A stretch of 64,000 bases of DNA from DATAGF01 sp963834875 (GTDB lineage Bacteria; Actinomycetota; Thermoleophilia; Miltoncostaeales; Miltoncostaeaceae): assembly GCA_963834875.1 (NCBI GenBank), contig CAWIDG010000006.1:1-64000 (forward strand), given 5' to 3'. The translations under genes were made by a program, and so were the position numbers. Below are positions 26,110 to 34,396 of this stretch, piece after piece (positions within the stretch are counted from its first letter, which is position 1; every line of letters starts with the position of its first letter). Below the pieces are notes generated by a model. The model had not been told where the DNA came from and did not search any database. It saw only the letters and a program-made list of their open reading frames with translations.

Positions 26110-27244
26110 GGCGGAAGAACTCCGTGATCGCCGAGACGACCGCCGACGTGTGCTCCTCGGGCATCCCCGGGTAGATCGGGAGAGAGACCAGCTCGCGGGC
26201 CAGGGCCTCGCTGACCGGGAACGAGCCGGCCGGGAGCCCCAGGTGTGCAAAGGCCGGGGTGAGGTGGATGGGGACGGGGTAGTGCCGCCCGGTGCGGATG
26301 CCCCGCGCGGCCAGGAACTCGACGAGGTCGTTGGAGCGGGCCGTTCGGATCTCGTACAGGTGCCACACCGGATCGCTTCCGGGCGCCACGCCAGGGAGTC
26401 GGAGATCCCCCACTCCGGCGAACTCCGCGGAGTAGACGCGCGCGAGCTCCCGACGCTCGTCGTTCCAGCTGTCGAGGTGCGGCAGCTTGTGCAGCAGGAC
26501 GAGCGCCTGAACGGTGTCGAGACGCGAGGTGAAGCCGACCCACTCGTGATGGTGCTTCGACGTCTGGCCGTGCTCGCGGAGGGCCGTCACGCGCTCCGCC
26601 AGCGTCTCGTCGTCGGTCACGAGGGCGCCCGCGTCGCCCATCGCCCCGAGATTCTTGCCCGGGTAGAAGCTGAACGCGCCAGCCGTGCCCGCCGCGCCCG
26701 CGGTGAGGCCGTCGCGCCGGGCCCCATGGGCCTGGCAGGCATCCTCGACCACGGCCAGATCGTGCCGCGAGGCGAGGTCGGACAGCCGGCGCATGTCGAT
26801 CATCTGCCCGTAGAGATGGACGGGAAGGACCGCCCGCGTGCGGCCGGTCAGCGCCGCCTCCACCGCCGTGAGATCGATCCCGTAGTCCGACTCGGCGACG
26901 TCGACGAAGACCGGCTCCAAGCCCGCCTGCACGACCGCTTCGGCCGTGGCGATGAACGTCATCGTCGGGAGCACGACCTCCGACCCCGGTTCGAGGTCCA
27001 GGGCCATGAGCCCGAGGCGGAGAGCGTCGGTGCCGCTCGCGACGCCGACGCACCGCGCCGTCCCGCAGGCGTCCGCGAACGCGCGCTCAAAGTCGGCGAT
27101 CGCCGGGCCGTTGGCGAACGCGCTGGAATCGATGAGGTCCGCGAACGAGGCGATCATCCGGTCGCGGAGCGGCTCGTGCGACGGCGAGAGATCGAGAAAC
27201 GGGACGTTCCCGACCTGGGGGCTGGCGGACTGCTGGGTGGTCAC
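26102..27244 (-). CDS. DegT/DnrJ/EryC1 sugar aminotransferase (WbpE/WlbC-like)
   Basis: 380 residues. GVASGTDALRLGLM at 67-80, LPTMTFIATAEAV, VVEDACQAHGA (PLP-binding Asp at about 168) and FSFYPGKNLGAMGDAGA with the PLP lysine at residue 197. GTG 27244 follows GAGGAGG. Moves an amino group from glutamate to a 3-keto nucleotide sugar. C-terminal region GRHYPVPIHLTPAF carries the typical substrate-binding histidines of this family. Confidence 0.92.
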   Translation of the reverse strand: MTTQQSASPQVGNVPFLDLSPSHEPLRDRMIASFADLIDSSAFANGPAIADFERAFADACGTARCVGVASGTDALRLGLMALDLEPGSEVVLPTMTFIATAEAVVQAGLEPVFVDVAESDYGIDLTAVEAALTGRTRAVLPVHLYGQMIDMRRLSDLASRHDLAVVEDACQAHGARRDGLTAGAAGTAGAFSFYPGKNLGAMGDAGALVTDDETLAERVTALREHGQTSKHHHEWVGFTSRLDTVQALVLLHKLPHLDSWNDERRELARVYSAEFAGVGDLRLPGVAPGSDPVWHLYEIRTARSNDLVEFLAARGIRTGRHYPVPIHLTPAFAHLGLPAGSFPVSEALARELVSLPIYPGMPEEHTSAVVSAITEFFRHG

Positions 27245-27279
27245 GTGGGAAACCTCCTCGGACTGCAGAACCACGACGG

Positions 27280-27954
27280 CTAGCCGAGGCCCAGGATCCG
27301 GAACCCGTCGGGCGTCACGACGGCCTCCGCCGCGAGGGCGGGAAGGTCCTCGACCGGCTCGCCGTCCACCGTGATCGCGATGTTCTCTCCGATCCCGAAG
27401 CGGAGCCACAGGCGAGGCGCGGTGAAGCTGCGCGACTGCCCGCTCTCGAGCATCGCGTAGTGGAGCTGCCGGCCGTCGGCCGAGCCCCGTCGGACCTCGA
27501 GCCAGGAGCGGCCCTGCCCGGCGCTGATCGTCACCGACGCCGTCGACCCCGACGGGCCGGAGGTCTCGGGCGGCGCCCCGGCGGCGGCGGGCGCTGCGGG
27601 GGCCGCCGGCGGTGCCGGTGTCCCGCCGGCGTCGGCCGGGTCCGTGCCCCCGTCGGCCGGGCTCCAGAACCCGGCGAGGATGGCGAGGGCGGCCACGACC
27701 ACGGCGGCCGTGATCAGCGCCGACAGCGCCATCGCGATCCATCGGAGCACCCGCGACGCGGACGACCGGGCCCCTGGAGCGGGAGGGCTCCCCGCGGGCC
27801 CTCGGCCGGCGGGCGTCCCCTTGGGGTCGCGCCTCAGCTCCGCGAGGTCGGCCTCGAGTTGAGCCACACGCTCCGCAAATTCGGCGCGCTCCAGCGAGAG
27901 CCGAGCGCAGTGCTCGAGCATGCTCCCGCGCTCAGAGTCGAGCTTCGGTGCCAT
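27280..27954 (-). CDS. coiled-coil, single-TM protein with RodZ-C-like (DUF4115) domain
   Basis: 224 residues. Residues 10-42 form a coiled coil (ERAEFAERVAQLEADLAELR); a Pro-rich spacer; one membrane helix (MALSALITAAVVVAALAIL, about 73-93); a Pro/Ala-rich linker; then an extracellular beta domain WLEVRRGSADGRQLHYAML ... LRFGIGENIAITVDGEP that matches the C-terminal DUF4115 domain of RodZ. The HTH of RodZ is missing. It heads the polysaccharide operon and may couple envelope sensing or scaffolding to synthesis; this is inference. Confidence 0.65.
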   Translation of the reverse strand: MAPKLDSERGSMLEHCARLSLERAEFAERVAQLEADLAELRRDPKGTPAGRGPAGSPPAPGARSSASRVLRWIAMALSALITAAVVVAALAILAGFWSPADGGTDPADAGGTPAPPAAPAAPAAAGAPPETSGPSGSTASVTISAGQGRSWLEVRRGSADGRQLHYAMLESGQSRSFTAPRLWLRFGIGENIAITVDGEPVEDLPALAAEAVVTPDGFRILGLG

Positions 27955-28123
27955 CGCGCACGTGCTTCGCGGTCGTCGCCGCCATACCTGCGACGCCTTC
28001 TCTCATCGCGTACGCGATCTCGGCGGCGGGTAGGGCCGCGTCCTCGGCCGAGCGGCCAGGTTCGCCTCCGGACGCCGTGAACGAACCTGGCGCGCAAGAG
28101 TTCCCCGGAGGCGGGTCGGCCAT
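27932..28123 (-). CDS. small hypothetical protein at operon head
   Basis: 63 residues from the ATG at 28123, with AGGATC 8-9 bases upstream. Sequence is polar at first, then a helix AAEIAYAMREGVAGMAATTAKHVRDG. It overlaps the next gene by 23 bases, which fits coupled translation but is not proof. No family recognised. Codon third positions look coding-like. The promoter of the 13-kb operon should lie just upstream, 28124-28250, but I see no convincing boxes. Confidence 0.4.
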   Translation of the reverse strand: MADPPPGNSCAPGSFTASGGEPGRSAEDAALPAAEIAYAMREGVAGMAATTAKHVRDGTEARL

Positions 28124-28189
28124 CACCACGATCCTGGTGGCCTCCGGACGTGGAGGCCTCGGTCTCCTAGTAGCGGTACGTGCTGGGTG

Positions 28190-28420
28190 CGGGGTGAACC
28201 GCACCTACGGCGCCTCGGCGGTGCTGCGGATGTTCGACACCTGGCTGCCGCTGGTGGAGCCGGCGAGCCGACCGAGGACAAGCCCACGGTGAGCTTCACG
28301 CCACCGGACGAGCCCGACCGGGTGTCGGTCGCCTTCACGATTCGGGTCGAGGACTGCCGGGCGGCCCACAAGGAGCTCGTGGCGGACGCCCTACGGAGCA
28401 GCCCGAGGCTCGGCTGGTGC
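28190..28420 (+). pseudogene. VOC/glyoxalase-family fragment
   Basis: One frame gives SAVLRMFDTWLPLVE and the next EPTEDKPTVSFTPPDEPDRVSVAFTI followed by VEDCRAAHKELVA. The D-K-P-T-V-x-F-x-P-P-D-x-P-D-R-V-S block and R-V-x-D-C-x-A-A are well conserved in the vicinal-oxygen-chelate (glyoxalase-like) family, but the start and the final metal-binding strand are missing and at least one frameshift is present. A relic. Confidence 0.6.
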
Positions 28421-28612
28421 CGGAGCCCGCGGTTGGCGCCCCTCGACCACAAGGCCCCAGCCGCCCTGGCGAGCTTCGCTTGCTACACGGCCAACCAGGC
28501 CACCCACGCATGAGCGCAGCGGCGGTTGAATGATGGTCATTAGTACTTTAGGTCACCTGTATGGCGATAAGACGTGAGGCGTTTCCGAGACGAGACCAGG
28601 GTGTCCCCCAGA

Positions 28613-28751
28613 GCCTGCGGCGGGTTGTCGAGCGCACGTTCGCCTGGTTGCACAACTTCCGCCGGCTCCGCATCCGGGAACGCGACGCTACATGCACCGC
28701 GCGCTGCTGAGCCTCGGATGCGCACTCATCTGGCGACGCCTCGAGCGGTGA
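28613..28751 (+). mobile_element. IS5-family transposase 3' remnant
   Basis: RRVVERTFAWLHNFRRLRIRE is the C-terminal V-V-E-R-T-F-A-W-L block of IS5-type DDE transposases (with the catalytic Glu); after a one-base shift it continues YMHRALLSLGCALIWRRLE and stops at 28751. About 45 residues survive. No terminal inverted repeats or N-terminal part seen. The surrounding 28500-28620 is much more AT-rich than the rest. Confidence 0.75.
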
Positions 28752-29067
28752 ACGCGGCCCACCTTGCGCCTCTGTCGCATGGAACGAAGCACGACAGCCT
28801 CGCGGCGCCCTTCACAGCAGGCGCGACGCGGGAGCGATCGCGCGCCTGCCGACGCCCGCATTTCGTCCGAGGCAATCACGTGCCGCCTCAGCAGCGACGT
28901 GACCGCTTTGCGCCGGATCCGACAAGCGACAGCGGGGCAGCTGTTCGTGCAAGGGTCCCCGGTGGCGACGGTGGGCGCATGGCCCAGCTGCACGAGGGCC
29001 CCCTGCGTGCTCCGCCGTGGCGAGCATCTACTCCGCGATGCTCGCGCTGTGCGACGCTCCGGCATCG
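28752..29067. other. 316 bases without a supportable gene
   Basis: Lies between the transposase relic and the LuxR-type gene. Short open frames exist on both strands, but none has a recognisable domain or ribosome site. It probably holds the regulator's promoter; no clear boxes seen. Confidence 0.4.
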
Positions 29068-30703
29068 ATGGGTGTGCCTGAGTTCGTTCAGGCCGGACAG
29101 GCCGCGCTGGCGGCCGCCGATTGGGCGCGCGCGCGTGAGTGCTTCGAGCTTGCGCTCGACCAGGATGCGCAGCATCCCGAGGCGCTCGACGGACTCGGCC
29201 GGGCGCTGCACTTTCACGGCGAATACGGCCGCGCGATCGAGCTGACCGAGCGCGCGTTCGCGGCCTACCTGCGGGCGGGCCGAGGGGTCGAAGCCGCGGA
29301 CCGGGCACGCTGGCTGGCGTTCTTGCACGGCGCTGTCAACGCGAACATGTCAGCCGCCGGCGGCTGGATGGCGCGCGCGGAGTCGGCGCTCGAGGGCGTC
29401 AAGGAGTGCGCGGCCCATGGCTGGCTGCAGCTCGACCGCGCGCCCTTCACCGAGGAGATCCGTCAGCGCGAGCAGCTTGCGGCGTCCGCACTCGCGATCG
29501 CACGACGGTTCGGCGACATCGACCTCGAGTACGACGCGCTCGCGCTGCTCGGCGAGGCCTATGTGGCCGAGGGTCGGGTCGAGGAGGGCATGAAGCTGCT
29601 CGACCAGGCGATGGCCGCGGTGAGCAGCAATGAGGTCACCGGCATCGTCGCGATCGGCGACGTCGTGTGCCGTCTGCTGAGCGCCTGCGAGATCGCGCTC
29701 GACCTCCGCCGCGCCGAAGAGTGGATGCAGGCCGCACCGGCGTTCGAGGCATGGAAGGACTGGATCTCACCGGTGTGCCGCAACCACTACGGCGGAATCC
29801 TCGTCGCCGCCGGGCGCTGGGCCGAGGCCGAGGCCGAGCTCGAGTCGGCGATCCGCACGTTCGAGCGCAGCTACCGTCTCATGCGGGAGGAGCCGCTCGT
29901 AAAGCTCGCCGACCTGCGTGTGCGCCAGGGGCGCTACGAGGAGGCGCGTCGCACTCATCGACGGGCACGAGTCGCACCCGCTCGCCCGTCGCGCGCTCGC
30001 CCTGATCGCACTCGGGCGTGGCGAGGTCAACCTCGCAGAGGACCTGGTTCACCTCTGCCTCGAGGGCGAGGGCAGTGCCGATCCGCGCTGCGCGCCGGTG
30101 ATGGAGCTGCAGGTGCGAGTGCGCCTCGCGCGCGACGACCTCGCCGCGGCGACCGAGGCGCGCGATCGGCTGGTCGAGGTCGCGAGCGCGAGCAACGACG
30201 AGCGCGCCCGCGCTCACGCCGACCTCGCCAACGGTCTCGTCGCGGTGGCGCGCGGCGAGCCCGCGACGGCGTGGTTGCAGGCCGCGGTACGCCGCTTCAG
30301 CGCGCTCGCGCTTCCGCTCGAAGCCGCCCGCGCGCAGCTGGCACTGGCCCGCTCCCTCGCGACCGGCACGCCGCGGGCGGCCGTCGCCGAGGCGCAACTG
30401 GCCCTGCGCACCTTCGAGCGCATCGGTGCTCGCCCCGACGCGGACGCTGCCGCCGCGCTGCTGCGCGAGCTCGGCGCGACCGGCCGCTCCCGGGTGCGCG
30501 GAACCGGCACGCTGACAGCGCGCGAGGCCGAGGTACTTGCCCTCCTCGCCCAGGGCCGCACGAACGCCGAGATCGCCGAGCGGCTCGTCATCAGCCGCCG
30601 CACAGCGGAGCACCACGTGGCGAACATCCTCTCCAAGCTCGATCTGCGCACCCGCGCCGAGGCGGCGGCGTACGCCCTCCAAGGAGGCAGCGAAGACAGG
30701 TAG
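29068..30703 (+). CDS. LuxR-type regulator with TPR region, one frameshift
   Basis: About 545 residues. The N-terminal 300 residues are TPR-like helical pairs (EFVQAGQAALAAADWARAR, ALDGLGRALHFHGEYGRAI). The frame changes near 29950 and the product continues to a C-terminal GerE/LuxR HTH: TLTAREAEVLALLAQGRTNAEIAERLVISRRTAE, then HVANILSKLDLRTRAEA. Start chosen at ATG 29068 (MGVPEFVQAG); an ATG at 29038 is also open. No AAA domain, so it is a TPR-LuxR type rather than a MalT type. It may control the SnoaL-like, cupin and flavoprotein genes downstream on the same strand. Confidence 0.8.
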
Positions 30704-30783
30704 GTGAATGGGTAGCCCTACCGATGAGTGCGCGCCGGCGCGCGGCGATCCTCCTCCCGTCCACCCGACGAAGGAGGAACGTC

Positions 30784-31206
30784 ATGAGCACAGCCGGTCA
30801 GCAGAACGAGGACACCGTGCGCACCTGCCTGACGGAGGCGTCGCGCGGCAACTACGAGGTGTTCGACACCATCCTCACGCCGGACTACGTCGTGCATCCC
30901 GAGGAGGCGCGCGGCGCTGCGGGTCTGCAGGAGATGGTCGAGGGATACCGCGCCGCACTCAGCAACCTGCGCGTCGCCATCGAGCAGCAGTTCTCCGCCG
31001 GCGATCGCGTGGCCACGGTCTCGACGATCCGCGGCGTGCACGAGGGCGACCTGATGGGCACGCCGCCGACCGGTCGCGAGGTCGCGTTCGGCATGATCAC
31101 GATCAGTCGCTTCGAGGACGGCCGGATCGCGGAGGAGTGGGAGATCGCCGACACGGTCGCCCTGCTCGCCCAGATCGGCGCGCTGCCAGAGCCGGCGCAC
31201 AGCTGA
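30784..31206 (+). CDS. SnoaL-like/ester-cyclase-type protein
   Basis: 140 residues; ATG 30784 with GAAGGAGG. One NTF2-like fold: NEDTVRTCLTEASRGNYEVFD, LTPDYVVHPEEARGAAGLQ and FGMITISRFEDGRIAEEWE, the usual end strand (R-F-x-D-G-R-I-x-E-x-W). This family includes polyketide cyclases and many proteins of unknown role. A second member of the family lies at 33302. Confidence 0.85.
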   Translation: MSTAGQQNEDTVRTCLTEASRGNYEVFDTILTPDYVVHPEEARGAAGLQEMVEGYRAALSNLRVAIEQQFSAGDRVATVSTIRGVHEGDLMGTPPTGREVAFGMITISRFEDGRIAEEWEIADTVALLAQIGALPEPAHS

Positions 31207-31325
31207 AGCCGCCCGGCCCCCGTACAGCTCACCCACTCGAGAAGCAGAAAGCCCGGCAGTGGCCTGGGCTCAGGGGCGGAAGCCGCCCCGGGTGGCGCCG
31301 GCGACGACGCCGTAGCATCCCGCCC

Positions 31326-31793
31326 ATGGATGTCTTCAACCTCTTCGCCGAGCAGGACTGGGACGGCGAGAACGACCGGCCGGGATACCGGCACCGAGCG
31401 ACGGCCATCGGGAGGCGGCTGGGCGCCACACTTCTCGGCGCCAGCCTCTACGAGCTGCCGCCGGGCGAGAAGACCTGGCCGTACCACTACGAGATCGGCT
31501 GCGAGGAGTGGCTGATCGCCGTCTCGGGCCGCCCCACGCTGCGCGGGCCGGACGGCGAGCGCGAGCTCGCGCCGGGTGACGTCGCCGTCTTCCCGGAGGG
31601 GCCGGCGGGCGGCCACCAGGTCCTCAATCGGTCAGCGGAGCCGGCCCGCGTCCTCATCCTCTCCTCCAAGGCCCCGCTCGCCGTCGTCCACTATCCCGAC
31701 AGCGGTAAGGTCGGGCTCTGGTCGCAGGCGGAGGGCTCTCAGACGCTGCTCTGGAGCGAGCCGAAACTCGAGTACTGGGACGGCGAGACCTAG
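31326..31793 (+). CDS. cupin-domain protein
   Basis: 155 residues. YELPPGEKTWPYHYEIGCEEWL is cupin motif 1 (the H-x-x...E pattern) and GDVAVFPEGPAGGHQVLN motif 2 with its histidine. ATG 31326 has only a weak upstream site. It matches a widespread group of small uncharacterised cupins that start MDVFNL. Intact. Confidence 0.85.
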   Translation: MDVFNLFAEQDWDGENDRPGYRHRATAIGRRLGATLLGASLYELPPGEKTWPYHYEIGCEEWLIAVSGRPTLRGPDGERELAPGDVAVFPEGPAGGHQVLNRSAEPARVLILSSKAPLAVVHYPDSGKVGLWSQAEGSQTLLWSEPKLEYWDGET

Positions 31794-31868
31794 GCGGCCT
31801 CAGGCGATTCGGGCGCTGAGACACCGGATAATCGGTCTCAGGTGATTCGTGCTCCAAGGAGGACTCCG

Positions 31869-33270
31869 ATGAACGACAACAACAAGACGGAAGCCTCGCC
31901 GGCAGCCATCGACCAGGAGCGCGCCGGCAGTCTCGCCTCCACCGCGTCGGGGATGGTGCTCCTCCCTGAAGACGATGGCTACGACGACGCGCGCACGATC
32001 CACAACGCGTCCATCGACAAGCGGCCGGCGCTGATCGCCCGCTGTCTGGGGACAGCCGACGTCGTCGAGGCCGTCGCCTTTGCGCGAGAGGCCGGGCTCG
32101 AGGTCTCCGTGCGCGGCGGCGGCCACAACGTCGCCGGACGCGCGGTGAGCGAGGGCGGCGTGATGATCGACCTGTCGTTGATGAAGGGCATTCACGTCAA
32201 CCCCAGAGCCCGAACCGCGCGGGCGCAGGGAGGCACGACCTGGCGCGAGTTCAACCGGGAGACGGCCGTGCACGGGCTCGCGACCACGGGCGGTCTCATC
32301 TCGACAACCGGCGTCGCCGGGCTCACGCTCGGCGGCGGGATCGGCTGGCTGATGGGCGTGCACGGGCTGTGCGTCGACAATCTCGTCTCAGTCGAGGTCG
32401 TCACGGCCGGCGGCGAGGTCCTGACCGCGAGCGCCGACGAGCACCCCGACCTCTTCTGGGCGCTGCGGGGCGGCGGGGGAAACTTCGGCGTGGCGGTCTC
32501 GTTCGAGTTTCGGCTGCACCCGCTGGCCCAGGTCTTCGGCGGCCTCGTGGCCTACCCGTTCTCCGAAGCGAGGAACGGCGCTGCGCTTTTTCCGCGGCTT
32601 CGCGGAGTCGGCGCCCGACGAGCTGGCCGTGATGCCGCTCCTGGTTCACGCACCCGACGGCTCGGGCACGCCGCTCGTGGCGTTCGCGATCTGCCACGCC
32701 GGCCCGCTCGACCGAGCCGAGGCCGAGGTGCGACCGCTGCTCGAGCTGGGCTCGCCCGTGATGGCCCAAGTCGGCCCGATGCCATATCCGGCCATCAACA
32801 TGATGCTCGACGCCGGCTTCCCGCCCGGCATCCTCAACTACTGGAAGTCGAGCTTCATCCGCGCCCTCGACGATGAGGCGATCGACGTGATGGTGGAGCG
32901 CTTCGCCGAGTGCCCCTCGCCGATGACCGGCATCGCGATCGAGCACTTTCACGGCGCCGTGACCCGCGTCGACGAATCGGCGACCGCCTTCTCCCACCGC
33001 GAGCCGGGGTTCAACTTCCTCGTCGCCTCGATGTGGACCGATCCGGCGGCGACGGACGAGAACATCGCCTGGACTCGCGCGACCTACGCGGCGATGGAGC
33101 CGCACTTCGCCGCCAAGCGGTACGTCAACTACCTGGACGACGACGAGCGCGTCAACGCCGTCCGAGCCTCGTACGGGCCGAACTACTCCCGCCTGGCCGA
33201 GGTGAAGGGCACCTACGACCCCGACAACGTCTTCCGCCTCAACCAAAACGTCCCGCCGGCGGCGGCCTAG
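31869..33270 (+). CDS. berberine-bridge-type FAD oxidoreductase, one frameshift
   Basis: About 465 residues; ATG 31869 follows AAGGAGG. FAD domain: VSVRGGGHNVAGRAVSEGG, whose His is the 8-alpha FAD attachment, and GVAGLTLGGGIGWLMGVHG. The position of the second covalent link (Cys in G-x-C-P-T-V-G) is GLISTTG here, so FAD should be linked by His only. The frame changes near 32575; the C-terminal half ends RYVNYLDDDERVNAVRASY and TYDPDNVFRLNQNV, the BBE tail. Oxidises sugars, alcohols or alkaloids in relatives. Confidence 0.82.
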
Positions 33271-33301
33271 ATCCGGACCCCGGCTGGCGCGCGCGGCTCA
33301 A

Positions 33302-33710
33302 TCAGGCGAGGCCCACCTGCTCCATCATTCCCGCCACGTCGGTGACCCCCCAGTGCTCGACGGCCTTGTCCCCCTCGAAGCGCACGATGTCGATGACGGT
33401 GATGGCGAACCGCTTGCTGGTCGCCGGCATGCCGAAGAGCTCGCCCTCCTGCGTCCCCGACCAGGTCGAACCGGACGGCCAGCTTGTCTCCTTCGGCGAT
33501 GAGGTCATCGACCTCGGCGCGCAGGTCGGGGACCCCGGTCCGGAAGCCGGACACGAACCAGCCGACGGCCTCCCGGCCCTCGGGCGCGCCGGGCATGGTC
33601 TCGTGCTCCACGAAGTCCTCCGCGACCAGCTCCGGGATGACGTCCAGCCGACCCTCGCTCACGACCTCTTGCATGAAGCGGCGGGCGGCCGCCTTCATCT
33701 GCTCCGACAT
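33302..33710 (-). CDS. SnoaL-like/ester-cyclase protein, one frameshift
   Basis: N-terminal part from ATG 33710: RRFMQEVVSEGRLDVIPEL and VEHETMPGAPEGREAVGWF; after a shift near 33455, GELFGMPATSKRFAITVID then IVRFEGDKAVEHWGV. Together about 135 residues, a complete NTF2-like fold with the final R-F-E-G-D-K-x-x-E-x-W strand. Convergent with the flavoprotein, 31 bases apart. Confidence 0.75.
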
Positions 33711-33746
33711 GGAAACCCCCGGGGAGGTCGTTGGAGTCGTCTCCCG

Positions 33747-33935
33747 TCATCCTCTCGGCCCGACGGGCGCTACGTCGAGCCTCCCGACTTGGCGCTCCGG
33801 CCCAGGGGGCGGCAAATCACCAGCGAGCGCGAGGGACGCCGTGTCGTCACCGGGCTCCGCGGGGATGTAGGGGATCGTGCCCACGACGCCCACGAGACCG
33901 GCCAGCGCGCCGGCGATCGGGGCGGCCTGGCTCAT
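33747..33935 (-). CDS. short membrane-helix ORF after the AdoMetDC-like gene
   Basis: 62 residues beginning MSQAAPIAGALAGLVGVVGTIPYI, then low-complexity. Its ATG overlaps the stop of the AdoMetDC-like gene (ATGA), which supports translation. The first helix ending in IPYI is like the first repeat of PQ-loop/SemiSWEET carriers, but only one helix is present, so the gene is truncated or frameshifted after about 24 residues. Confidence 0.4.
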   Translation of the reverse strand: MSQAAPIAGALAGLVGVVGTIPYIPAEPGDDTASLALAGDLPPPGPERQVGRLDVAPVGPRG

Positions 33936-34278
33936 CGCCGGAGCACGCGCAGCCGGGCGCTGCCCCCGAAGTGCTCGACGGCGACGGCCGCCGCGATGCC
34001 GGGGTCGAACGGCCGGCACGAGAACACGTTGACGAAGCAGCGGCCGGACACCTCGTCGGCGTGGAGGGTGATCGAGCTGGTCTCGATGAACTGCATCGCC
34101 GACCAGCCCTCGAGGTCGCCCTCGCCGAACCGCTCGAGCATCAGCGGGCCGTGCGCCGTCATCCCGATGGCGTCGATCACCGCCGGCACGAAGGCGCGGA
34201 TGGCGTCCGGTCGGCGAGCCTGCCGCGGTCGCCGCCGTGCAGGTCGATCGCGGCGAGCGTTCCCCACGGGACGTAGGT
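33932..34278 (-). CDS. AdoMet-decarboxylase (SpeD)-like protein, one frameshift, start lost
   Basis: TYVPWGTLAAIDLHGGDRGRL in one frame joins, near 34205, to PDAIRAFVPAVIDAIGMTAHG and EGWSAMQFIETSSITLHADE, ending RCFVNVFSCRPFDPGIAA. The D-L-x-G-D/C start, the I-E-T-S-x-I-T-x-H strand and the V-F-S-C-x-P-F/Y-D-P end are those of AdoMetDC-fold proteins. Usual bacterial SpeD has E-S-H-x-S-I-H at the pyruvoyl cleavage site; here it is E-T-S-S-I-T-L-H, as in a divergent SpeD branch. No in-frame start codon is found; upstream it runs into the hydrolase. Pyruvoyl self-processing cannot be confirmed. Confidence 0.55.
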
Positions 34279-34396
34279 CCGGCCGCGAGCGCGAGCTGGA
34301 GCGGTGCGCAGAAGAAGGCCGCCGGGCGCAAGGGCGGCAAGGCGACCGCCAGGACGAAGAGCTAGCCCGAGGGCCACGGGCCACCCGCCCGGGCGG

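Noticed and set aside
29017..31206. Apparent 729-residue LuxR-SnoaL fusion
   Set aside because: The middle part is out-of-frame text after a frameshift near 29950. The LuxR HTH is in another frame and ends at 30703; the SnoaL-like gene has its own ribosome site at 30784.
34236..34362. Plus-strand frame ending AQKKAAGRKGGKATARTKS
   Set aside because: Looks like the Lys-rich tail of a small DNA-binding protein, but upstream text is not protein-like and it lies antisense to the hydrolase-SpeD junction.
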